From: Chitinophagales bacterium
GTDB taxonomy: Bacteria > Bacteroidota > Bacteroidia > Chitinophagales > UBA10324
Length of the DNA stretch: 5,569 nt
NCBI GenBank assembly: GCA_013695775.1
Contig: JACCZV010000123.1
Coordinates: forward strand, 1-5,569
Reading direction: 5' to 3'
The translations under genes and the position numbers were made by a program. Under the pieces are notes generated by a model, which did not search any database, had not been told where the DNA came from, and saw only the letters and a list, made by a program, of their open reading frames with translations. Positions 1 to 5,569 of the stretch are shown piece by piece. The number at the start of each line of letters is the position of its first letter. The first letter of the stretch is position 1.

Positions 1-274
1 CACCTAGATCATACATTTGCAATTTTTCGAGATCTCCATACCCATTAGTTCCAGATACCCATCCCCCTCCTTGAGATGAATATATTGTGAAACCATCAGA
101 ACATGTAGACCCATCTGAAAAAGTAAAGGGAATTAAAAGTGTAGTATCAACATCTCTTAAATCGTTGATACCAAATAAAGATTTTTGAATGAAAACACCA
201 GGCTTGTATGTTCTTTGAGCAAATACTATTACGGTTAGAACCATTAAAAAAAATAGTGTAGCGATCTTTTTCAT
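1..274 (-). CDS. exported protein, N-terminal part only (runs off left edge)
   Basis: Reading the minus strand from the ATG at 272-274 gives 91 complete codons with no stop before the window edge, so the C-terminus is missing. Residues 1-19 form a clear Sec signal peptide: Met-Lys-Lys, a hydrophobic core (ATLFFLMVLTVIVF) and an Ala-Gln junction at 19/20. The mature part continues RTYKPGVFIQ, then a stretch rich in Gly, Ser, Asp and aromatics with GWVSGTNGYGDLEK at about 71-84. That style is common in Bacteroidota secreted proteins, many of which end in a T9SS sorting domain, but that end is not visible here. The leader before the ATG is A/T-rich with no Shine-Dalgarno. The gene lies in the same direction as the secreted-protein gene to its right but is separated from it by a terminator-like hairpin, so it is probably a separate transcript. 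The role is unknown; only the export prediction is firm. Confidence 0.8.
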   Translation of the reverse strand, partial: MKKIATLFFLMVLTVIVFAQRTYKPGVFIQKSLFGINDLRDVDTTLLIPFTFSDGSTCSDGFTIYSSQGGGWVSGTNGYGDLEKLQMYDLG

Positions 275-320
275 AATAAATAAGGTGGTGTTAAATTTTT
301 AAATGTTAGAGTATCGTGGT

Positions 321-354
321 TAAAAGTATTGCTTTTTTAAATGATTTTCTCGAA
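321..354 (-). promoter_or_regulatory. weak candidate promoter for the left-edge exported-protein gene
   Basis: On the minus strand TACTTTTA (321-328) matches 7 of 8 positions of the Bacteroidota -7 element TAnnTTTG. A TTCG (351-354) lies 22 bases upstream, against the expected TTTG at about 19-21. It would leave a leader of roughly 40 nt before the ATG at 274. The match is poor at the -33 side and A/T-rich DNA yields such hits by chance, so this is only a candidate. Confidence 0.25.
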
Positions 355-383
355 AATTACATCTTCTCTGTCAACCTGTTTTT

Positions 384-418
384 AATTAAAAGCTGCCTTC
401 ATTTCAAGACAGTTTTTT
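384..418. terminator. probable intrinsic terminator, possibly bidirectional
   Basis: The minus strand reads CTGTCTT, a 6-nt loop, then AAGGCAG (stem 393-412, 7 pairs including one G-T), followed by CTTTTAATT. The stem is preceded by six A, so on the plus strand it is followed by six T (413-418). It sits about 16 bases past the stop codon of the T9SS-sorted protein gene (stop 434-436) and would end that transcript before the next minus-strand gene. The T-run is actually better on the plus strand, where no gene is known to need it. Confidence 0.6.
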
Positions 419-433
419 ATAATGACTTACAAT

Positions 434-1192
434 TTATCGGCGTAGTACAACTTTCGAAGAATGCGAAATTCCATTGTTATTAACCGTTATTATATATGTT
501 CCCAGGGGTAGATCAGAAACATCTATACGGGTGAGCTCCTGAGTTAGGTTTATCGCGTTCATCTTTTGCCCCATAATATTGGTAACGTCCACTGAGGCAT
601 GATCAATCTTCTGATTTATCAAGAGCACATTTATAATTCCCTTATAAGAAAATACTTTTACAGATTCAGGTAAGGGAACTCCCTGAATACTTGTGGGATC
701 TCCCTGACCGGCAATAAGTCCCTCGTTGGCTATGGTGTTGTAAGCAAAGTCTTTAATAGTAAATGAATTTAGAAACTCAGAAACATCAAAGCGTGCCCAT
801 CCATAATGTTTCACATTACTGATCTCAAATCTTAACGGCAGATACTTATCAACTACATTGTAAAAATTTCCATACAGCAATAGAACTGATCCACCGTCAG
901 GATACGCCTTTACACTGCCCATCGTCTGTGATGCTGTGTCGTTCCACATTAAATTAGCATCGATCATTTGGCCAGCATCCAAAGCCAGATCATAAATGCG
1001 GTCTCCGGAGACGGTGCCTGCGATAGATCCGCCGTTGTAGGGCTTAGCAAATACTCCCCTGTATGAGTAAATAATTCCTTGTGATGTTCCCGTTGCCTGA
1101 ATAAATTGTATATTAAAATCATTGATGCCATCATTATTCAAATCAATCAAATAGCCGGCTCCGTTTTGATCGAAGGTGGAATCGGGATCCAC
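434..1192 (-). CDS. secreted protein with C-terminal T9SS-type sorting domain (5' end uncertain)
   Basis: This is a 252-residue product if counted from the GTG at 1190-1192, the only conventional start in this frame. That start is probably wrong: the frame stays open upstream and encodes a good signal peptide (separate entry). After the signal comes YTDVDPDSTFD and DLNNDGINDF (17-26), a calcium-loop-like D-x-N-x-D-G pattern. Around residues 131-160 is YGWARFDV followed by FTIKDFAYN and an AG end, wording I recall from a recurring family of Bacteroidota secreted proteins. Residues about 178-252 look like a T9SS type A sorting domain: beta strands, VDVTNIMGQKM, then DVSDLPLGTYIITV and a final KVVLRR. 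In T9SS substrates this domain directs passage over the outer membrane and is removed or anchored at the surface. No catalytic motif is visible, so the mature function is unknown. The gene follows the phosphodiesterase-sulfotransferase gene in the same direction with no hairpin between them, so read-through is possible. Confidence 0.85.
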   Translation of the reverse strand: MDPDSTFDQNGAGYLIDLNNDGINDFNIQFIQATGTSQGIIYSYRGVFAKPYNGGSIAGTVSGDRIYDLALDAGQMIDANLMWNDTASQTMGSVKAYPDGGSVLLLYGNFYNVVDKYLPLRFEISNVKHYGWARFDVSEFLNSFTIKDFAYNTIANEGLIAGQGDPTSIQGVPLPESVKVFSYKGIINVLLINQKIDHASVDVTNIMGQKMNAINLTQELTRIDVSDLPLGTYIITVNNNGISHSSKVVLRR

Positions 1193-1324
1193 ATCAGTAT
1201 AAGAGACCTGCGCATTGGCAGTGGCTGCAATACCAACAACTGAACCTGCCAGAGCAGAATAAGCTTTGAGTTTTCTGATAAGTGTAGAATCTTTTACATA
1301 TATAGTGATTTTGGTAAATTCAAA
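1193..1324 (-). other. in-frame signal-peptide-coding extension lacking a start codon
   Basis: The frame of the T9SS-sorted gene is open from 1324 (just after a TAA at 1325-1327) down to 1192. From 1294 it reads KDSTLIRKLKAYSALAG, then a hydrophobic stretch (SVVGIAATA) ending in ANA|Q and VSYTDVD: a basic n-region, hydrophobic core and signal peptidase site directly joined to the mature protein. No in-frame ATG, GTG or TTG lies in this stretch; a CTG at 1250-1252 falls inside the hydrophobic core. The only ATG in place (1297-1299) is two bases out of frame and is followed at once by TAA. Removing the two bases TA at 1295-1296 would give Met-Lys-Asp-Ser in frame. The likely explanations are a 2-bp insertion near a short TA run, a sequencing error, or a rare AUA/AUU-type start. 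Confidence 0.7.
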
Positions 1325-1352
1325 TTATTTTTTGTGTGACGGCGAAATGAGT

Positions 1353-3899
1353 TTATACATTTTCTGCTATTCTATTTCTGTATAACGACCTATCTACAGC
1401 CTCCACCATTTTAGTAATGTCCAAATCCGCATCAAGAAACTCGCAAAGACTTTCTGCTATCTCCTGAGGTTGGGCAAGCACTTCAGAATAATCTATATGT
1501 AACACGTTCACGTTGGGTGACCGCTTTATCCATGCCGTTGCCTGATCCATCTGCTTTTGAAAGGCTTCACTAAGCACTATCGGAAAGGCCTTTTTCTCAA
1601 GCGCTTCTTTTCTGCCCAGCATGATCTGCTGCGAGCGCAACACTTCGGCCATATCTCTGTGCATGAAGATGATCTTATAGTCATATTTAGCAGGAAGATG
1701 GAGTAGAAGGGGGGCGATGATCTTTACTGACTTTTCATTGGCTTCCTGCAACCATGTAGTATCTGTCATCAGCTTTTTCACCTTCTCATATTCCCAATAA
1801 CCTTTCGGGTTATTTTTATCAGCTTGCCTTATAGAATCTGTGAGCACATCAGCGCCTCCAGCTTTTAGCATTTGCATCATCATGCTTGTACCGGAACGCG
1901 GCAAACCGGTGATTATCGTAATAACTCCTTTGATCTTTTCATTTACGAATTGATTGTGTTGCCTTGCCTTTGCCTCACTATTTAAATGGCTATCGTACAG
2001 ACGCACCAGCCACTGATGGGCTTTCCTGTTGCCCGGATTTAAGGCGCAGACTACTTCGAATGCTTCCGCCGCCCTCTCATATTCCTCCATATTCATCAGC
2101 GCCTCTGCCAATGTGTAATGCGCCGCCGGATAATAATAGAGCAATCCAACAGCATTCAATGCCGACTCCGCCGCTTCCTCATATTGATTTTGCCGGAGCA
2201 GGGATATTGCCAGCCCATGATGGGCATTGGCATCCTGCGGATCAATCGCCAATGCTTTTGTAAAGGCACGCTTGGCGTCTTCGAAGCGCTGGCTTCGCAG
2301 ATAAATTCGCCCGAGCTGCACATGAAGCTGACTCATATGACCCGCTTTCTCCTCAGCTTTCAACAGCATCTCCAATGCCTTTCTGGGCTTATATTCCAGC
2401 AAGAGCAATGCGCCCTCCAGCATATCTATCTGCACAATGTTTCCATTATCCATCTGCCTTACCTTATCGAGGGTGGCACGAAACTCCGGAACTTTTCGCA
2501 TGGCTTGGTAGCAGCGAATAAGTGCAAGGCTATAGCGCAACGCAGCCTCTTCTGAAGAAATTTCTTCAAGCAATGCCGCTGCCTTATCATATTCCTTCTT
2601 ATACATATACACGCGGGAGAGATAATATTTTGATTCGCGCGTAATTTTCTCCATGTTCTTTTGATTATCGGGGCCGGGGGCTTCAACATAACCAAGCTCT
2701 ACTAATTGCTTCATTGCCTCCTTTGCTGCCCAGGGATCTTCCCTCCGGTCAGCAGCATGCATCCCGGACTCTCCATCCACGGTTTCCCAACTTTCGATCA
2801 GGGTGGGCTGCAGAGGATCGGTAAAGGCCTGAACCAACACCTTTCCGTCCATGTCTCTGCCCACAGGAAGGCCGAATAGAGTAAGTATTGTAGGAGCAAT
2901 ATCCAGAAGTGTGGCGCCGTAGATTCTTTCATCCTTCTGAATATTATCTCCCTTCATACACAAAATACCATATGGTGAGTGTTCGAAGGCGGGGCCCGCA
3001 GGCTCTTTCGGAAGCTTGTTAGGGCGCAAATGATCCGGATGGAAACCATGGTCACTCATTACAATCACCGTTGTATCTGGCCCCGCAAGCTGCAGAAGTC
3101 GCTCCAGCATCATGTCGTGGAAACGATATATTCCACTTACTGCGTCCTTGTAAACCTCATAGAGATGATCGGGAATACCATTGCGCTGCGGTGGGTGAAA
3201 CTTCATAAATGCATGACAGTAATGATCAATCGCATCATGGTAGACAGCCATAAACTCCCATTCCTTATTCTCCATTATCCACGTAGATGCATTATGTATT
3301 GAAGCTGCCTGTGCAAGAATTTTTGCACCCTGTGCGAGCCGCGGATCATTTGACTGGTTGATTTTTTGGTAATTAGGGAATAACGGAGCGAGATGTGCAA
3401 GTGTGAGCTCTGATGGATGTACTCTAAGGTCTGCAAAGATTTCCTCAAGATCTTTAGGGTGTACCGTACCATCAGCAATTGGCCAGGGTGAGTCATAAGA
3501 AGCTGCTGCCCGCTGGTAAAAATTAGAGACCATAACACCGTTAATTGGCTCTGCCGGATGACTCGGCCACCAACCAACAACGTGTGATTTTATGCCCTGC
3601 TGGGTCAGAATGTTCCAGATGGCTTTTACTTTTCTTGATAAGGAAAGCACCGGGCGGACAGACATATTCCTGGTGTCTGGTTCAACAAAACCAAGAATGC
3701 CATGCTTATCTGCCAGCTTACCCGTTGCGATAGAGGTCCATAGGATTGGAGACAGCGGAGGATCAAGCGTAGCCAGATTAGCTATTATTCCTTCGTTCAC
3801 CATGCTATTGAGAGTTGGCATAAGACCCTCATCCATCAAAGGATTTATCACCTTCCAATCGGCTGCATCCCATCCGATCAATAAAACTTTTTTACCCAT
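1353..3899 (-). CDS. fused alkaline-phosphatase-superfamily phosphodiesterase / TPR / sulfotransferase-like protein
   Basis: 848 residues with no signal peptide, so probably cytoplasmic. Residues 1-360 are a type I phosphodiesterase/nucleotide-pyrophosphatase-like member of the alkaline phosphatase superfamily. All expected metal-site residues are visible: D11 (IGWDAADW), a Ser nucleophile candidate S50 (PPLSPILW), D222 and H226 (HDAIDHYCH), D283-H284 (SDHGF) and H307 (FEHSPYG). The sulfatase C-x-P-x-R motif is absent. Residues about 421-640 are TPR-like repeats; three canonical 34-residue units occupy 523-556, 557-590 and 591-624. Residues 657-848 resemble P-loop sulfotransferases: TGLPRSGTSMM (664-674) as the 5'-phosphosulfate loop and HRDMAEVLRSQ (747-757) as the 3'-phosphate site, which in that family bind PAPS. 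The ATG at 3897-3899 has AAAGG five bases upstream and overlaps the stop of the preceding small gene by 8 nt. Domain calls are strong; the substrate, and whether both ends are active, are unknown. The sulfotransferase-like half could instead bind another nucleotide. Confidence 0.93.
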   Translation of the reverse strand: MGKKVLLIGWDAADWKVINPLMDEGLMPTLNSMVNEGIIANLATLDPPLSPILWTSIATGKLADKHGILGFVEPDTRNMSVRPVLSLSRKVKAIWNILTQQGIKSHVVGWWPSHPAEPINGVMVSNFYQRAAASYDSPWPIADGTVHPKDLEEIFADLRVHPSELTLAHLAPLFPNYQKINQSNDPRLAQGAKILAQAASIHNASTWIMENKEWEFMAVYHDAIDHYCHAFMKFHPPQRNGIPDHLYEVYKDAVSGIYRFHDMMLERLLQLAGPDTTVIVMSDHGFHPDHLRPNKLPKEPAGPAFEHSPYGILCMKGDNIQKDERIYGATLLDIAPTILTLFGLPVGRDMDGKVLVQAFTDPLQPTLIESWETVDGESGMHAADRREDPWAAKEAMKQLVELGYVEAPGPDNQKNMEKITRESKYYLSRVYMYKKEYDKAAALLEEISSEEAALRYSLALIRCYQAMRKVPEFRATLDKVRQMDNGNIVQIDMLEGALLLLEYKPRKALEMLLKAEEKAGHMSQLHVQLGRIYLRSQRFEDAKRAFTKALAIDPQDANAHHGLAISLLRQNQYEEAAESALNAVGLLYYYPAAHYTLAEALMNMEEYERAAEAFEVVCALNPGNRKAHQWLVRLYDSHLNSEAKARQHNQFVNEKIKGVITIITGLPRSGTSMMMQMLKAGGADVLTDSIRQADKNNPKGYWEYEKVKKLMTDTTWLQEANEKSVKIIAPLLLHLPAKYDYKIIFMHRDMAEVLRSQQIMLGRKEALEKKAFPIVLSEAFQKQMDQATAWIKRSPNVNVLHIDYSEVLAQPQEIAESLCEFLDADLDITKMVEAVDRSLYRNRIAENV

Positions 3900-4158
3900 C
3901 CTGACCTTTAGTTTCCTGCTCCTTTTTTAATTTTGCTGCTTCCATTTTTTCTTTTTTCTCCTGCTGCCTTTGCTTTGCCTCTTCTACCTCTTTTTTTACC
4001 CGCTCTATAAGCTTTTCCTCATAGCCGCATTCAATTCTTTTTTTACGCCATGGCTTCATTGCCACTGCCCCCAGCGCCAATAATCCAAGAGAACCCTCCG
4101 GCGGAATTTCAAATGGAACACTCTGAGTGGCATCAACAATTTTTATATCTTCATCCAT
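3892..4158 (-). CDS. small protein with PEP-CTERM-like element and charged helical tail
   Basis: 88 residues from the ATG at 4156-4158; I do not recognise a named family. Residues 1-18 are acidic and mixed. Residues 19-41 carry PPEG, a short hydrophobic Gly/Leu/Ala run (SLGLLALGAVAM) and a basic WRKKR end. This order resembles PEP-CTERM sorting tails, but here it is internal and the hydrophobic part (about 12 residues) is too short for a confident membrane span. Residues 43-83 are almost all Lys, Glu, Gln, Arg and Ala and should form a long helix or coiled coil. The gene is first in a two-gene minus-strand operon: its TAA lies inside the start of the 848-residue phosphodiesterase-TPR-sulfotransferase gene (8-nt overlap, ATGGGTAA). 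That coupling suggests a partner or adaptor, perhaps for the TPR region, but this is inference. It is real rather than a shadow because the reading frame fits the operon and no better frame exists here. Confidence 0.8.
   Translation of the reverse strand: MDEDIKIVDATQSVPFEIPPEGSLGLLALGAVAMKPWRKKRIECGYEEKLIERVKKEVEEAKQRQQEKKEKMEAAKLKKEQETKGQDG
3905..3909 (-). promoter_or_regulatory. ribosome binding site for the 848-residue gene
   Basis: The minus strand reads AAAGG, five bases before the ATG at 3897-3899, inside the 3' end of the upstream small gene. It supports this start codon and, with the 8-nt overlap, translational coupling of the two genes. Confidence 0.5.
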
Positions 4159-4311
4159 AAGTGTAAATATTAATATTAAATCTATTTTAACCTCTTTTTT
4201 ACGTGGATTCGAGAAGTGAAGAAAAGAAATATTCTCACCAGCAGCAAATTCATTTTGTCGGCTACTCTAAAATGGCTATATTTCAATTAATTTAAAAATA
4301 TATTTATATAT
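4159..4311. other. divergent intergenic region between the small-protein operon and comF
   Basis: 153 bases, very A/T-rich, serving both leftward and rightward transcription. On the minus strand TAGATTTA (4177-4184) matches 7 of 8 of the Bacteroidota -7 element but has no TTTG at the right distance, so the leftward promoter is unresolved. A perfect 12-bp palindrome AATATTAATATT (4166-4177) lies between that element and the ATG at 4158; it could be an operator but may be chance in such A/T-rich DNA. No RNA gene or riboswitch-like structure is apparent. Confidence 0.5.
4254..4284 (+). promoter_or_regulatory. probable Bacteroidota-type promoter of comF
   Basis: TTTG at 4254-4257 and TATATTTC at 4277-4284 (7 of 8 against TAnnTTTG) are separated by 19 bases, the spacing known for the Bacteroidota primary sigma factor. 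The start of transcription would fall near 4290, leaving an A/T-rich leader of about 20 nt before the comF ATG at 4312, with no Shine-Dalgarno, as is usual in the phylum. Confidence 0.6.
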
Positions 4312-5007
4312 ATGCTGAAGGAATATCTTGCAGACTTCACCTCTCTCATTTACCCTCAGCTTTGCGCTTCCTGCGGACTAGGTTTATATAAGGGTGAAGA
4401 AGTGATTTGCACCTTTTGTCATCATTATCTGCCAAAGACCTATTATCACCTGGAGCGCAACAATGCAATTGAAAAACATTTTTGGGGCAGGGTGAATATT
4501 GAGCGTGCTGCGTCGTGCTATTTTTTTCAAAGGGGCAGCCGTGTTCAGCATTTAATTCATCAGCTGAAATACAAAGGCAAAACGGAGGTTGGCGTTGCCA
4601 TAGGGAAAATTTATGGCAATGATTTAAATCACTCAGTAGACTATTGTACAGTTGATGTAATTGTGCCTGTACCACTTCACAAATCTAAAGAGATGAAAAG
4701 AGGATATAACCAGGTTGATCTGTTTTGTGAAGGGATGGCGGAAACGATGAACAAGCCATGGAGCAAGCATGCGTTAGAACGTCTGAAAGCTACTGAGACA
4801 CAAACGCATAAAACAAGATTCGAACGATGGGAAAATGTTGGAACCGTTTTTCATATTACAAATCCTGATTCTTTAAAGGGCAAGCATGTGATGCTGGCCG
4901 ATGATGTGATTACAACAGGCTCAACTCTCGAAGCATGCGCTCAGGCTATACTTGCCGTATCTGATACAAGGGTTAGCGTTGCTACCATTGCGTGTGCTGT
5001 TATGTAA
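4312..5007 (+). CDS. comF: ComF family protein (phosphoribosyltransferase-like)
   Basis: 231 residues, the usual size of ComF proteins. An N-terminal zinc-ribbon-like element has two cysteine pairs, C18/C21 (CASC) and C33/C36 (CTFC). It is followed by LKYKGK (85-90), the family motif VPVPLHKSKEMKRGYNQ (118-134), and the type I phosphoribosyltransferase PRPP-binding loop VMLADDVITTGSTL (193-206), whose paired Asp and TTGST are all present. ComF proteins are needed for DNA uptake during natural transformation in several bacteria and are also widely conserved in species not known to be competent; the biochemical reaction is not firmly established. No competence genes lie beside it here. It is transcribed divergently from the small-protein operon, apparently as a single gene with its own promoter. 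The ATG at 4312 gives the expected MLKEYLADFTSLIYPQLCASC beginning region and no upstream start is better. Confidence 0.95.
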   Translation: MLKEYLADFTSLIYPQLCASCGLGLYKGEEVICTFCHHYLPKTYYHLERNNAIEKHFWGRVNIERAASCYFFQRGSRVQHLIHQLKYKGKTEVGVAIGKIYGNDLNHSVDYCTVDVIVPVPLHKSKEMKRGYNQVDLFCEGMAETMNKPWSKHALERLKATETQTHKTRFERWENVGTVFHITNPDSLKGKHVMLADDVITTGSTLEACAQAILAVSDTRVSVATIACAVM

Positions 5008-5066
5008 TTCGATAGCTTTTGTTTCTCAACTTATCTGAAATTACGATTATTGATAGATGTCTTTCG

Positions 5067-5084
5067 GAATAAAAATATTTATTC
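5067..5084. repeat. perfect A/T-rich inverted repeat after comF
   Basis: GAATAAA, a 4-base spacer AATA, and TTTATTC form a perfect 7-bp inverted repeat about 60 bases past the comF stop and 62 bases before the lipoprotein ATG. It has no GC in the stem apart from its ends and no clear T-tract after it, so it is a poor terminator; a regulator site for the downstream gene, or chance in A/T-rich DNA, are both possible. I see no better terminator between 5008 and 5145. Confidence 0.3.
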
Positions 5085-5145
5085 AACAAGAACCTCAGCA
5101 TACTAACTTTTCCAATTTCTAATAAAGAATGATCTTTGCCGTTGG

Positions 5146-5569
5146 ATGAAAAAGATGAACCATGGCTCTGGTGTATTGATGCCCTGCTTGCTGGTCATCA
5201 GTATTCTTACCTCGTGCAGAAAGGATGTAATAACTACCAGCTCTTCAGCGAAGCTCAGCTTCTCTACAGATACCCTTACGTTTGATACAGTATTTACAAC
5301 ACTGGGATCAACCACACTCTACTTTACTGTATACAATACAAATGATCAGAAGATAAGTATTTCAGATGTGCATCTTGCAGGAGGGGCGCAGTCAATCTTT
5401 AGGCTAAATATTGATGGACAGCAAGTGGATCAGGCGAGTGAGGTAGAAATTCCGGCTCATGACAGTGTATATATTTTTGTGTCTGTAACTGTTGATCCAA
5501 CAAGTGAGAACAATCCATATGTATTGTATGATTCAGTAATATTTCAAACCAATGGGAATGAGCAGCGCG
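5146..5569 (+). CDS. lipoprotein, N-terminal part only (runs off right edge)
   Basis: From the ATG at 5146-5148 (in-frame TAA upstream at 5104-5106) 141 codons run open to the window edge. A second ATG at 5155 (residue 4) is an alternative start. Residues 1-23 form a lipoprotein signal peptide: MKKMNHG, hydrophobic VLMPCLLVISI, and a lipobox LTSC with the lipidated Cys at 24, so the protein is anchored in the cell envelope. The mature part begins RKDVITTSSSAKLSFSTDTLTFD, then alternates beta-strand-like segments: TLYFTVYNTN, ISDVHLAGG, FRLNIDG, EIPAHDSVYIFVSVTVDP and VIFQTNG. This resembles an Ig-like (ASH/Hydin-type) N-terminal domain, and I recall similar Bacteroidota lipoproteins that continue into a beta-helix-like region, which cannot be seen here. 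Function unknown. The C-terminus is missing. It follows comF in the same direction but 138 bases away, so it is probably transcribed separately. Confidence 0.85.
   Translation, partial: MKKMNHGSGVLMPCLLVISILTSCRKDVITTSSSAKLSFSTDTLTFDTVFTTLGSTTLYFTVYNTNDQKISISDVHLAGGAQSIFRLNIDGQQVDQASEVEIPAHDSVYIFVSVTVDPTSENNPYVLYDSVIFQTNGNEQR

Noticed and set aside
1964..2555. Open plus-strand frames of 99 and 145 codons opposite the TPR region
   Set aside because: They lie antisense to strongly conserved TPR coding sequence, overlap each other in different frames, show no recognisable domain and contain the odd His/Cys/Pro-rich composition typical of shadow frames.
2979..3302. Plus-strand open frame of 107 codons opposite the phosphodiesterase domain
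   Set aside because: It is antisense to the metal-binding motif region (SDHGF, HDAIDHYCH) and has no domain or ribosome binding site of its own.
2459..3580. Minus-strand open frames of 78 and 101 codons in other frames of the large gene
   Set aside because: They are out-of-frame readings inside a continuous, motif-rich 848-codon gene.
3545..3930. Plus-strand open frames of 62 and 112 codons over the 5' end of the large gene
   Set aside because: They cover the conserved N-terminal D11 and S50 region in antisense and reflect codon bias of the real gene.
3900..4020. T-rich stretch on the plus strand suggesting a low-complexity repeat or terminator
   Set aside because: It is the complement of Lys/Glu-rich codons of the small protein's charged helix and needs no separate explanation.
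3892..4158. True PEP-CTERM sorted protein
   Set aside because: The element is internal, the protein has no N-terminal signal peptide, the hydrophobic run is short and no exosortase is in the window; kept only as a resemblance.
4346..4675. Minus-strand open frame of 109 codons opposite comF
   Set aside because: It is antisense to the zinc-ribbon and central part of a clear ComF protein.
5103..5315. Minus-strand open frame of 70 codons near the right end
   Set aside because: It is antisense to the lipoprotein signal peptide and lipobox, which are far better supported.

Overview
The window looks like chromosomal DNA from a member of the Bacteroidota. The signs are a C-terminal domain of the type IX secretion (T9SS) sorting type, an N-terminally lipidated protein of a kind I associate with this phylum, A/T-rich leaders with little Shine-Dalgarno signal, and a TTTG / TAnnTTTG promoter-like pair upstream of a comF gene. 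Genus cannot be told. I see no rRNA, tRNA, CRISPR array, insertion sequence or phage gene, and no gene-free stretch longer than about 160 bases.

Layout, left to right. (1) 1-274, minus: the N-terminal 91 codons of an exported protein, cut by the window edge. (2) 434-1192, minus: a secreted protein with a C-terminal T9SS-type sorting domain. Its signal peptide is encoded in frame upstream (about 1195-1294), but no usable start codon lies in front of it, so the 5' end looks damaged or mis-sequenced. A hairpin with T-tracts on both sides separates genes 1 and 2. (3) 1353-3899, minus: an 848-residue three-part cytoplasmic protein made of an alkaline-phosphatase-superfamily (type I phosphodiesterase-like) domain with all expected metal ligands, a TPR array, and a C-terminal P-loop sulfotransferase-like domain. 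(4) 3892-4158, minus: an 88-residue protein with a Pro-Pro-Glu/hydrophobic/basic element and a long charged helix, overlapping gene 3 by 8 nt and evidently co-translated with it. (5) 4312-5007, plus: a ComF-family phosphoribosyltransferase with its own promoter-like element in the 153-bp divergent region. (6) 5146 to the right edge, plus: a lipoprotein missing its C-terminus.

Functional picture. Genes 4 and 3 form a tight two-gene operon and are the most unusual part of the window: a small uncharacterised protein made together with a fused phosphohydrolase/TPR/sulfotransferase. Substrate and pathway cannot be read from the sequence. Genes 1, 2 and 6 encode cell-envelope or secreted proteins with no clear functional link to it. 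ComF is a widespread housekeeping or competence-associated gene on the opposite strand.
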